Part shown: positions 31,727-43,500 of the stretch, in pieces
Layout: every line of letters begins with the position of its first letter
Numbering within the stretch: the stretch's first letter is position 1
Assembly (NCBI GenBank): GCA_032164295.1
Contig: JAJHTX010000010.1
Location: 806,001-870,000 of the forward strand
Direction: 5' to 3'
DNA length: 64,000 nucleotides
DNA from: Inonotus obliquus
Taxonomy: Eukaryota; Basidiomycota; Agaricomycetes; Hymenochaetales; Hymenochaetaceae
Program-made: the position numbers and the translations under genes
The notes under the pieces: generated by a model
The model's database searches: none
The model's input: only the letters and a program-made list of their open reading frames with translations
What the model was told of the DNA's origin: nothing

Positions 31727-34700
31727 GCTAAAGTACTATGCCCTCCAAGGTTGGTCCCCGTCATCTGCACTCCATCCCACCTGACCTTTCTGCTAGTCGC
31801 AAAACTCGAAGACTCTGCAAGGGGACCAAACAATGCATCGATCTATGTCCAAGTCAAGATAAACAAGACCGTCCACAAGACTGGACGCGTCGACGACGAG
31901 GGAAAACCCTCCTGGGCCGGCACGGTCACTTTGTGAGCACTACCTGCTATTCGGTATAGCCATCGTTAACTGTGGTGCAGCTCGGACTTGGGCACCGATG
32001 CTACCTTCAATATTCGCCTGAAGCAAAGTAGAAAGGGTATCCGTGATCGTCAAGTCGGATCAATTGATGTCAGCTCTCAGGAATTGCTGGACAAGGATGA
32101 TGGTATGGCAACAGTTCGCTACCAGAACTCGCCTCATTCTCTTCGTTAGTACGACTGAACCTCGTGCCTGCGACTGCTGGTGCCGTCCATATTCGTCTAA
32201 AGGAAGTGGACGCCTTCGGGCGGGCCGAGGCAGAATTAGCGAACGCTGAACAGAGTGTAGGACAGATCAGAACACTAAGATCGGAATTCACTGTGGGCAC
32301 GATTGGGTCTGTTATCAATGCACTCGATGGATTGGTCGCAGCCGTTGATGCGGTTGCAGAGGTATCTCATCTCATGACCTGCCGTGGACGTTCTTAGGGC
32401 TTACAACAGTCACCAGCTGCACTCGTTATTCGATGTGTCGTGGAAAGCAACCTCGGCGCTGTACAAGGTACAGTCTACTCTCTTTGTACACTTCTGCCTT
32501 CTGCTGACACTCTTCTGTAGCTCGTCTCCCGTCAGTTCAAAACCGATGCTCAGCTCCAAGTAATGGTCAAAACGATGGTGGACGCTTGTAATTTTTCGGA
32601 GAAGGCGAAGAAACTGAAAGACAGGACGGAGGAGCTGAATGTGATAATCAAGGAGTTGCTTAACGAGACTGCGGAGTGTTGTCGATTTGTGCGGAAGTAT
32701 GCCTCCAGCGGTTTTGTTGGTACGTCGTTTCTTACCTCGCCCCAGGATGGGCAATCAATTGTTCTTCAAGTTCGAATGGCTCGATGGCAGGGGAGGCAGA
32801 CAATAGCGGACTACACGGGTCGGTTCAATGATCTTAGGGAAAATCTGGACAAGGTCATTACTTTGAATACCGCGAAGGGAGTGGATGCCATCGAAGCGCG
32901 TCTTGCTTCACGGGAATTGTTGGAGGCGTTGGTCGACCCCAGCAGAATGGACGCATCAGTATCCCGAATATCCAAACGCACTCGATGCCTCGATGGTACT
33001 AGGAAGGAATATCTGGACAATATCAGCACCAGACTATTATCAGACAAGGAGTGCAATACAGTCTGGCTGACCGGCGCTGCTGGCTCTGGGAAGAGCACCA
33101 TTGCCCTGACGATTCTGGATCGATGTGATGAAATGAAACTTCCGCCCGCATACTTGTTCTTCGAGCGTGGAAAGGACGACTGCGATTCGGTCATTCGAGC
33201 AATTGCTTACCGATTGGCGACTCTCCACGAGACCATCAGGCCTCACATCGTCGAGGCTGTGGCCAAGAATCCGAATATTAACGGAAAGTCACTGAAAGTT
33301 CAGTTCGAGAAGCTGTTACTGGAACCACTTCTGACCGTGGCAGATCAGCTCAAGCACGACGTCTTCATCATTCTCGATGCGCTGGATGAGAGCGGCACAG
33401 ATAGGCAGAGGGAAGAATTCTTACGCCTGTTAAAGACGGAATTCGGGAAGCTTCCACCAAAGATTCGCCTACTAATTACGAGTCGCCCCGAAAACGATAT
33501 CATGGCAATACTCTCGTCAGCAAAGCATATACATCAAATAAGACTAGAACATGAGTCGGATAGCAGCCGTACCGATGTCTCTCATTACATCCGTGAGGAG
33601 ATGGTGAAGGCTGTGGATGGACGAGCACCAAAGAATTGGGCATGGGGTGATGTCTTCCGAGTGCTTTCTGATGCCGCAGATGGCCTCTTCATATGGGCAT
33701 CCACAGCGGTGAAAATGGTTCGAGGATCCCACAAGCCCCGGCAGAAGCTAGGCAACCTCCTGGATAACATTGAATCTGTTGGTGGTGGCATCGATAATTT
33801 GTATTCGACGGTACTCGAGCAGAGTGGAATCCAGTGGCAGGACGATTCTGAAGGGGAAGTTGCGAGGATCCTTGGAGTGATCCTGTTTGCAAAGAAGGCA
33901 ATGTCAGGTGCTGATATCGAGGCATTTCTTGGGCTGGAAGAGGATACCGTGGATTCGATTCTGAACCGCTTGCGCTCTGTGCTATCTTACGAGGCTGGGC
34001 AGCCTGTGCGCATTCACCATGCATCATTTACCGACTATCTTGTCGAGAGGTGTAGAGGCAAGCCGTGGAATGTAGATGAGGCGGAGCTAAAGAAGATAAT
34101 AGCTGAACGATGTTTCGACGTAATGAAGAAGGAGCTACGATTCAATATCTGCGACATCCCGACGTCGTTCGCTCGGAATGATGACGTCCCGGAACTAGAG
34201 GACCGCATTAAGAAGAGGATACTGCCGCATCTCGATTATGCCTGTCGTTTCTGGTCTGTCCATCTATACGAGCTGGCGGATACTTCTATTCCGCTCGACA
34301 AAGTCGATACCTTCGTACACAAACATCTTCTGTACTGGCTCGAGGTCCTTAGTCTGAAGAAATGCATCAATCGCGTTGCTGGTACTGCTCTGCGTGATGC
34401 TTGCGTCAGGATCGCTGTCAGTGATACTTTTTATGTCATATGTGTACATGTTGATTCATTTCTATCTAGTCTATTCATACAGAGATCTCATCGCTCCTGT
34501 GGGCGGCATATAGGCTTGTCGTGACGTTTACAGTTCCAATTTCGCAAAGCGCTCCTCACATCTACCTGTCTGCCATATCTCTCTGGAAAGGCGAATCGCG
34601 CATCGCAGATCATTACTCGAAAACACATCCACTCTTGTGCATACAACGCTTTGGAAAGAAGGCACCGGCGACGTGCATGAAAGTCTTGGAGGGACACACT

Positions 34701-36770
34701 AGTTTGGTGAAGTCGGTGGTGTTTTCTCCCGATGGCAAGCTCATTGCGTCGGGCTCCTACGATTGGAAAATCCATATCTGGGATGCGGACAGTGGGGAGC
34801 TTGTCTCGCGTCCGTTCGAGGGACACACTGGTGCTGTACGATCAGTAGCGTTTTCGCCTGACGGGAAGCGCATAGTGTCCGGCTCTGAGGACAAGACGGT
34901 CTGCGTTTGGGATGTAAACAGTGGCCAGCTGGTTTCGGGTCCCTTTGAGGGTCACACAGACAAAATCGTCACCGTCGCATTCTCGCCGGATGGGGGGCGC
35001 ATCGTGTCTGGCTCCGACGATGGGACTATCTGCATCTGGGATTCTGTCACGGGCAAGCTGGTCTTAGAGCCACTGCAGGGACGCACAGGAGTTGTTAATT
35101 CAGTCGCATTTTCGCCTGGCGGCAAGCGTGTAGTCTCCGGCTCTGCCGATGGAACAGTCCGTATATGGGATGCTGATAGTGGGCAACTCGTCGCAACGCT
35201 CGAGGGACACGCGGACGAGGTCACTTCAGTCGCATTTACTCCTGACGGCAAACGCATCGTGTCTGGTTCTGACGATAAGACGATACGCGTGTGGGATGTC
35301 GACAGTAGCCGGCAACTCTTGGGCTTCGAGGGACACGGAGGGCGAGTCCGGTCAGTTGCATTTTCACACGATGGAAAGAGCATTGCTTCCGGCTCTGCAG
35401 ACAAGACAATTTGTATCTGGGACGCCAACAGCGGGAATCTTGTTTCAGGTCCATTCATGGGCCACACATCCGGAGTCAACTCAGTTGCATTCTCGCCAGA
35501 TGGCAAGCGCGTTGTGACCGGTTCCTGGGATAACACATTACGTATCTGGGATGCGGACAGCGGGAAGATCGACTCCGGTTCATTCGAGGGGCACACTGAC
35601 TGGATCTATTCAGTTGCGTCTCACCCAGATGGACGGCGCATTGTCTCTGGTTCTGGAGATGGAACGATCTATATATGGGATGTCGTCACCGGCCAGCTCG
35701 TTTCTGGACCTCTCAAAGGGCACACTGCTCCAGTTTACTCAGTTGCGATTTCGCTCGACGGACAACGCATAGCATCTGGCTCAGGGGATAATACTGTTCG
35801 TGTCTGGGATACTGAAACTGGCAATCGCGTCTGCGGACCACTCGAAGGGCACATGAAAGTAGTCAACTCAGTAGCGTTTTCACCGGATGGAAAACGCATC
35901 GTTTCCGCTTCTGATGATAGATCGATTCGTATTTGGGATGCCGTCAGCGGAAAGCTTGTCTTGGGACCCTTGGAAGGACACACTGGCAGAGTTTGGTCTG
36001 TTGCGTTCTCGCCTGACGGGAAGCGCATTGTGTCGGGCTCGAGCGATAAGACGGTCCGCATCTGGGACGCGGACACCGGCAGACTTGTCTCAGGTCCTCT
36101 TGAGGGGCACACGAGCTATGTTAACTCAGTCGCATTTTCGCCCGACGGCAGGCACGTTGTATCCGGTTCTGACGACAGAACAGTCCGTATCTGGAATGCT
36201 GACACGGGCAGTCTCATCTTGGCACCGCTCGAGGGTCACACCAACTCGGTACAATCAGTTGCATTTTCACCAGACGGCAAGCGCATTGTTTCTGGCTCGT
36301 TTGATAAGACTATCCGGGTCTGGGATGCTACCACTGGCGAACCCCTCTCAGGACCATTCGAGGGACACACCAGCTTCGTATGGTCAGTCGCATTTTCTCC
36401 CAATGGAGAATATATCGTGTCGGGTTCTATAGACGAGACAATACGAGTCTGGAATATCAGTAATGACGAGGGCTCGACAGTGCTCAGCGATACACCCATG
36501 ACTAGTTCAGAATGCGCCTTGACAGCGCGGAACCAAGTGACACGTGTGATGGACAAGCAACGCTTAGTATCGGGCTGGAAGCTGACCAAGGATGGATGGG
36601 TGCTCGGTACAGGAGGCGAGCTACTCGCTTGGATCCCGGAAGATATGCGTGGGACCCTGTGGCAATCTCGGAATACTGCCATCTTCAATACGCAATTTTG
36701 CACGAAGTTGGACTTTGATGAATCTCCTTTGGGTGAGGATTGGTGCAAGGGCTTCCCGAAATCGAGTTGA
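31719..36770 (+). CDS. NLR copy 2: C2 / MLKL-like bundle / NACHT / 14x WD40
   Basis: Intact 1565-residue STAND protein. Exons: 31719-31749, 31797-31932, 31981-32102, 32150-32361, 32417-32467, 32521-32719, 32771-34416, 34470-36770. Intron 4 is 55 nt and must be removed to keep frame. Walker A is GAAGSGKST and Walker B FIILDALDE, as in copy 1. Its NACHT-to-WD40 linker (ELKKIIAERCFDVMKKELRF, then FARNDDVPELEDRIKKR) belongs to the type shared only with copy 5. Fourteen WD40 repeats are present; two have lost the usual GHT (GRTGVV and GHADEV) and one reads YSVASHPDG. The tail keeps DGWVLGTGGELLAWIPEDM. Likely a cytoplasmic immune or allorecognition sensor, by family analogy. The DNA upstream is the duplicated 1.1 kb block shared with copy 6. 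Confidence 0.88.
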
Positions 36771-37967
36771 TGTTGAAGTCCTTAGCACATATCTTTCTGA
36801 GACGTCTCTCTATTTTAGCAGTGACCAGTCATTCATCGTGATCCATAGTCGCAATTCGGTATAAATATTTTAGTTCTGTTTCCCACTTACGCGGCCCTTG
36901 AATTCTTTGTCTTCGTTCATCATCGGTCTGTAGCTATGCTCGACTGTTTATCCTCTCATGCATCATTTCAGCGCATAACGTTCGATTGAACTCTGCTTTA
37001 TCGAGTTTTGAACAGACCGTCTCCGCTTGATGTTTATTGATACTCGGTTTAAGGTACTATGCTGTCATGTGTTCTGAGTGTTGCTTTGTTGCGACTTGCG
37101 GTGCTTGAAGAGGAATGAAATGGGAGCGATCTCTACTTATTATGAATGGAGACAAAAGGATATCATGAGTTCCAAGTCAAACAGGTCGACACAAGCATGA
37201 TGCAACAATTACATTGTACAAAGCCAAACCGAGACCGACCTAGGGCTGGATGAGTGATGTAAATTCAAACTAGATATAACATCTTCGCGCCTGATACTTC
37301 CAAGCATTCTTTCAAACCCAACGAAAAGCAGCCCAAAATTCTAGTTCCACTACTATTACAATCTAGAATGCTTTAAGAAATCACTTTGCTTGAACCATAA
37401 CAATCAATCAAGGGATGGGATGCCGCTGCGGAGTGAGTGGTGAACGAAGTACAATGTCGACGACAAAGTCAAACAGCAAGACAGATAGCTAAAGAATGTG
37501 AGTGAAAGAGCGGAGAAGAAAAAATAAGAGGGGAAAAACAAAAAGAAGACAAATCAAGGAGCCAGTCCTCCTGACGGACCGAGACGAATGGAGAGGTGAT
37601 CAACACAGGTGTTGGCCTGCCTTCAAGGCATAGCTAAGCTGGATCAGAGCTTTAGTGTGAGTGTGAGAGACGAAGAGAAACAAGAGGTGGAGGCGATGGT
37701 GATGGTATGGTATCGATGGCGGACTAAAATTGTAGATTTCAACCACGGTGCATACGCGGATTGCTCAGCAAATCTGCAGGACCGCTCTTGAAGGAGATCC
37801 TCGCACAGTATGATCAATAGAGTGCACAGAGCCTGACCGAGAAGGCAAGAACCTGCCAGCACCATAGCTTCCGCGATTCAGACGCTGCGCGTATAGATAG
37901 GCCACCTTGTACCGCGAGTACGTTAGCTTGAGGAACGGAAGCTAAAATAATATTGATAGCCGGTGGG
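36771..37967. other. spacer 2-3, proximal part
   Basis: The first 400 bp is 3' flank conserved after all copies (CTTAGCACATATCTTTCTGAG). A block near 37610-37700 (CTGCCTTCAAGGCATAGCTA, GTGTGAGAGACGAAGAGAAA) recurs at about 46690 and 55240. Minus-strand frames here (ALVKS-type fragments ending CRFAEQSAY) recur in the other spacers and may be 3' exons of the minus-strand gene that follows. No intact gene is seen. Confidence 0.5.
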
Positions 37968-39900
37968 TCAGCCGCGCGGGATGACACTGATAAACTTCGC
38001 ATCAGTGTTGATTCCTGTTTCGGTGGGTGGCTTCGCTGTCTCGTGGATCGTGGAGGGATTTCGACCGCTTAGATTACGGTATGAAGCCGGCAGGGGGCAC
38101 TTTTGACATGTGAACAGCAATTTCCGGTACAGCACCGTGCTCCAAATCGGCACTCGTACTATTCGAAATGAGAGCCAAGAACCGCAGACCCATTTTCCTA
38201 CTAACAACCTTCGAGTTGTACGAGAGTCGGAAGAATGGATTGCGAAAGCGAGAAAGCAATGAGCCTCTCGTAGTTTTATGACCGTCATCTGCAGCGGCGC
38301 TCTGTGCACTCGTCAGGTCTGAAGATGTGTTGTATCGATGAAGACTCGGTGTCGGTAAGTTACTATCGATGGTGCTGGTTTCTGAGGGTTGTTCCCCATG
38401 ATCATACGTATTAACGCTGCATAATGGAGGTTCATCGTTAATGGAGGTTCATCGTCGAAGCTTCGCGCTTTCTTCAAGGCGCTAGTTCACTTGTCCGGGA
38501 AGTAGACATTGACTGTTTTATTCAAACGCCGCTTATTCGGGAAGATGATCGGGAAGATGCTCAGGCCGTCGAAGTGCTCTTCCGTTTTCACTGTGAATGG
38601 GAGGTGATAAAAAACAGACACCGCTCCCAAGCATACTTTGAATGAGAACGTACAATACTGGGGAAGGCCCTCCCCAAACTTGATACGGCGGACGACCGCA
38701 AGAACGACGGATGCAACAAGCACAACGAATGAAGTCATCATCAACGTCGCAGAGAACGGGAAGTTCTGGAATGACTACTTCAGTTTACAAGACATTCGCA
38801 AACATCGAGGTCCATGCCGGCTGCCGCGCACAGCGCGAGACCGATGACGAGCAATACTAATGAGCAGACGTGATGTTCCCGACGAATTGATATCCACCCC
38901 TAAGAAAGTGCCAATTGAGTGGTTGGGACCGGAAGATCAAAGGACGGATAACGTGACGCACCATAATCATCCATGAAAACTCAAGCTGAGAAAATTGTTT
39001 GTTGGAAAAGTGGTAATTTACCACACACTTCCATTCAGAACACCGTTGCTCGATGCATCGATCCACAAAGCGGAGCCGCAGATAGCGAAGGATGCAGACC
39101 GCTGCGGAAACACTGAAAATTGTAGAACATACTAAAGAATCCAGAGAGGTACAACTCGTGTTCGGGCTGAAAAACACTAGTACTTACGCTATACCGGACA
39201 TTCATTTTCTTGCATGCCCAATCGCGATTGAACGCTTGCCGGGCGGAAATTGTCTAAAGGATTGATTGGTATACATTGAAGGAAAGCCCGAATGATAACA
39301 GAAGCATGATAGAGCCAGGTTTTTGAGCTGAGGTACATGACTGCATTGGCAACGCCGACCCTATGAAGCAGCTCATGCGGCTCCAACTCCGCCGTACGTG
39401 TCGTTGATGATGGACGATAGATACCGGTATGCCCTCTGCGCGTCATAACAAGGAACTCCCGCCAGTTCAACGCTTGGACACAACAGCCGTCGATTGCTGG
39501 TACGGAAGACATGCTCACGGTGATACAAGAATCATCTGTTGAATCAAAAGTATTCCACTCATCCCTGGAAGCTTTAGCAACGATAGAATACGCGCCTATG
39601 CCACTGTAGTTGTAGTATCCATTGGCTCAGGTCCAGTGCACGGTGCGAGGGAGGCTTACGTAGTACGTACATTTTGGGAGAAGATAGATCTGCACGATCG
39701 ACACGATTTTCGTTCGAGTCGTAGTCGACCGTGATAGATCCCTCAAAGTAGGCGAACGAAACCATCCGTATCCTGGACGCTGGCAGAGTCTGACCGTGAC
39801 TGGATGGGTACTTATCTCCCTTGAGACCATCTCCATACCAAATACGACTTTTCATTCTGTGATGCTGTGGTGCTTGTTCATTTTCTACGTTGGATGACAA
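37968..39900 (-). pseudogene. membrane-protein-like gene paired with NLR copy 3 (spacer 2-3)
   Basis: Minus-strand exons recur in spacers 2-3, 3-4 and 4-5. Visible order here: an N-terminal soluble exon from about 39900 (SRIWYGDGLKGDKYPSSHG, ending SSPKM before a GTACGT donor); a second exon near 39540-39360 (DDSCITVSMSSVPAIDGCC); hydrophobic exons, for example IFSVSAAVCILRYLRLRFVD near 39150-39050 and SFVVLVASVVLAVVRRIKFG near 38730; a loop (FPIIFPNKRRLNKTVNVYF); and a polar tail (SSDLTSAQSAAADDGHKTTR, then SLLSRFRNPFFRLSYNS). An in-frame TAA at 38074 (one C-to-T step from CAA) precedes SKRSKS, conserved in the other copies. Probably a multi-pass membrane protein; family unknown, receptor-like tail suspected only. 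Its 5' end faces the NLR start across about 650 bp. Confidence 0.4.
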
Positions 39901-40511
39901 CGGTCGGGTTCATGTTCGGGAAACCGTTGGCGCATATTCGGGAAGATAGGTAAGTACTTTTGGGCTCTGGACATTGGCATCCTCGATTGGTTCTTGCAAA
40001 ATTGAATCCTGAAGACTCACCCCTTGGTGAAGGTTACCTTTTCTTTTGCGATCTGATGCGTCGATGTGATTATAGCAACATTATAGTTTCATCCAACTCA
40101 AGCATTCCTTTGTAGATTCACCCCTACACTCTACGTGTCTTCATCGCCTGCATACACTTCGCTATCATCTCACCAGAATCCCATCATACTGTGACGAGTG
40201 GTGCTCACTGCCATTCCGAGTCGTATCTTTAGGAAAGCAACTTAATAAACCTTTTTACGTCCAAATCAAATACCAGCATTCTGTAGTAATTTCATGTCTT
40301 GTATCGCTGCCTGGTAGATTATGAATACTAGTACTATGCACACGATTGAGGACGCAAGATCGGCATGATCAGCACATAGTCACCTTTTGAGGCCAATGTC
40401 GATCATTGCCCTCACTTCAATTTGGATCGCTCATTCTTATAATAACTCTGAATAGGCGGTCCCCGTGTACCACCATCAATCATGCACTGGTACATTGCTC
40501 ATAATAAGGCG

Positions 40512-40559
40512 ATGAAGACGCCTCTTTCCCCCCTTCAACCTCCTCCCCACCATGCCTGA
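40512..40559 (+). promoter_or_regulatory. 15-codon uORF overlapping the NLR copy 3 start
   Basis: The ATG at 40512 lies in GGCGATGAAGACGCC; its TGA (40557-40559) overlaps the main start at 40552. It is arranged like the copy 2 uORF although the intervening pyrimidine tract differs in length by nine bases, which keeps the frame. No evidence of translation is available. Confidence 0.45.
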
Positions 40560-43500
40560 GCCAAAGTACTACGCCCTCCAAGGTCAGTTTTCGTCCTCTA
40601 CACTCCATCCCGTCTGACCTTTCTGCTAGTCGTAAAACTCGAAGACTCTGCAAGGAGACCAAACAATGCACTGATCTATGTCCAAGTCAACATCGATAAG
40701 ACCGTTCACAAGACTGGACACATCGACGCCGAAGGAAAGCCCTCCTGCGCCAGCACTATCACTTTGTGAGTACTATTGCTATTCGATTTAGCGATTTCTG
40801 AAATTAGCGCAGCTCGGACTTGGACACCGACGCTACCTTCAACATTCGTCTGAAGCAACGTAGGAAGGGCGCGCATGGTCGTCAAGTCGGGTCAGTTGAT
40901 GTCACCGCTCAGGAATTGTTCGACAAGGACGATGGTATGGTTCATGTTCACCACCTGAATTCATCTCATGTTCTTCGTTATTAGTACGACTGAACCTCAT
41001 CCCTGTGACTGCCGGTGCCGTCCATATACGACTCAAGGAAGTGGATGCCTTCGGGCGGGCAGAGGCAGAATTAGCGAACGCTGAACAGAGTGTAGGACAG
41101 ATCAGAACACTAAGATCGGAATTCACTGTGGGCACGATCGGGTCTGTTATCAATGCTCTGGATGGATTGGTTACAGCCGTTGATGCGGTTGCAGAGGTAT
41201 TCATCTCATCACCTACCGCCGATGTTTTTGAGGCTTACATCAGTCGACAGTTGCACTCGTTGTTCGATGTATCGTGGAAAGCAACCTCGGCATTGTACAA
41301 GGTATATTCTACTCTCTTTGTACACTTCTGCCTTCTGCTGACATTCTTCTGTAGCTCGTCTCCCGTCAGTTCAAAACCGATGCTCAGCTTCGAGACATGG
41401 TCAAAACGATGGCGGACGCTTGTAATTTCTCAGAGAAGGCAGAGAAATTAAAAGACAGGACGGAGGAGCTGAATGTGATAATCAAGGAGTTGCTTAACGA
41501 GACTGCGGAGTGTTGTCGATTTGTGCGGAAGTATGCCTCCAGTGGTTTTGTTGGTACGTCGTTTCTTGTCTCGAACGGACGAGCAATCAATTGTACTTCA
41601 AGGTCGAATGGCTCGATGGCAGGGGAGTCGGACGATAGGAGACTACACGGATCGTTTCAATGATCTTCAGGAAAGGCTAGACAAGGTCATTACTTTGACT
41701 ATCGCAAAGGGAGTCGATGCCGTCGAAGCGCGTCTTGCTTCACGGGAATTGTTGGAAGCGTTGATCGACCCCAGCAGAATGGACGCATCAGTATCCAGAG
41801 TATCTAAACGTGCTCGATGCCTCGATGGTACATACTCGGAAGGGATATCTGGATGACATCAGCGCCAGACTAATATCGGACGAGGAGTGCAACACTGTCT
41901 GGCTGACCGGTGCTGCTGGTTCGGGAAAGAGTACTATCGCTCTCACCATTTTGGACCATTGTGACGAAATGAAACTTCCGCCCGCATACTTGTTCTTCGA
42001 GCGTGGAAAGGACGACTGCGATTCGGTCATTCGAGCAATTGCTTACCGATTGGCGGCTCTCCACGAGACCATCAGGCCTCACATCGTCGAGGCTGTGGCC
42101 AAGAATCCGAATATTAACGGAAAGTCACTGAAAGTCCAGTTCGAGAAGCTGTTACTGGAACCCCTTCGGATCGTGGCAGATCAGCTCAAGCACAACGTCT
42201 TCATCATTCTCGATGCGCTGGATGAGAGCGGCACAGATAGGCAGAGGGAAGAATTCTTACGCCTGTTGAAGACGGATTTCGGGAAGCTTCCACCAAAGAT
42301 CCGCCTACTAATCACGAGTCGGCCAGAAAACGATATCATGGCAATACTCTCGTCAGCAAAGCATATACATCAAATAAGACTAGAACATGAGTCGGATAGC
42401 AGCCGTACCGATGTCTCTCATTACATCCGTGAGGAGATGGTGAAGGCTGTGGATGGACGAGCACCAAAGAATTGGGCATGGGATGATGTCTTTCGAGTGC
42501 TTTCTGATTCCGCAGATGGCCTCTTCATATGGGCATCCACAGCGGTGAAAATGGTTCGAGGATCCCACAAGCCCCGGCAGAAGCTAGGCAACCTCCTAGA
42601 TAACATTGAATCTGTTGGTGGTGGCATCGATAATTTGTATTCGACGGCACTCGAGCAGTGTGGAATCCAGTGGCAGGACGATTCTGAAGGAGAAGTTGCG
42701 AGGATCCTTGGAGTGATCCTGTTTGCAAAGGAGGCAATGTCAGACGATGATATCGAGGCATTTCCCGGACTGGAAGAGGATACCGTGGTCTCGATCCTGA
42801 ACCGCTTGCGCTCTGTGCTATCTTACGAGGCTGGGCAGCCTGTGCGCATTCACCATGCATCATTTGCAGACTACCTGATCGAGAGGTGCAGGGGCAAGCC
42901 GTGGAATGTGGATGAGGCGGATCTGAAGAAGACCATAACTGAACGGTGCTTTGACGTGATGAAGCAAAAACTACGATTCAATATCTGCGACTTCCCATCA
43001 TCGTTCGTCAAGAATGATGACGTGCCAGGACTCGCGGAGAAGGTAAAGAATAGGATTCGGCCGCAGCTGAATTATGCCTGTCGTTTCTGGTCTGTCCATC
43101 TATGCGAGCTGGCGGATGCTTCTATTCCGCTCGACAAAGTCGATACCTTCGTACACAAACATCTTCTGTACTGGCTCGAGGTCCTTAGTCTGAAGAAATG
43201 TTTCAATCGCGTTGCTGTTACTGCTCTGCGTGATGCTTGCGTCAGGATCGCTGTCAGTGATCCTTTTTATGTCATATGTGTACATGTTGATTCATTTCTA
43301 TCTAGTCTATTCATACAGAGATCCCATCGCTCCTGTGGGCGGCCTATAGGCTAGCTAGTGTTTTTGCAGACCCGATCTCGCAAAGCGCTCCACACATTTA
43401 CCTGTCTGCCATATCTCTCTGGAAAGGCGAATCGCGCATCGCAGATCATTATTCGAAAACACATCCACTCTTGTGCATACAACGCTTCGGAAAGAAGGTG

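Noticed and set aside
39189..39518. 109-residue minus-strand ORF in spacer 2-3 as a gene of its own
   Set aside because: It reads through likely splice sites of the recurring membrane-protein-like gene and changes frame against its counterparts in the other spacers.
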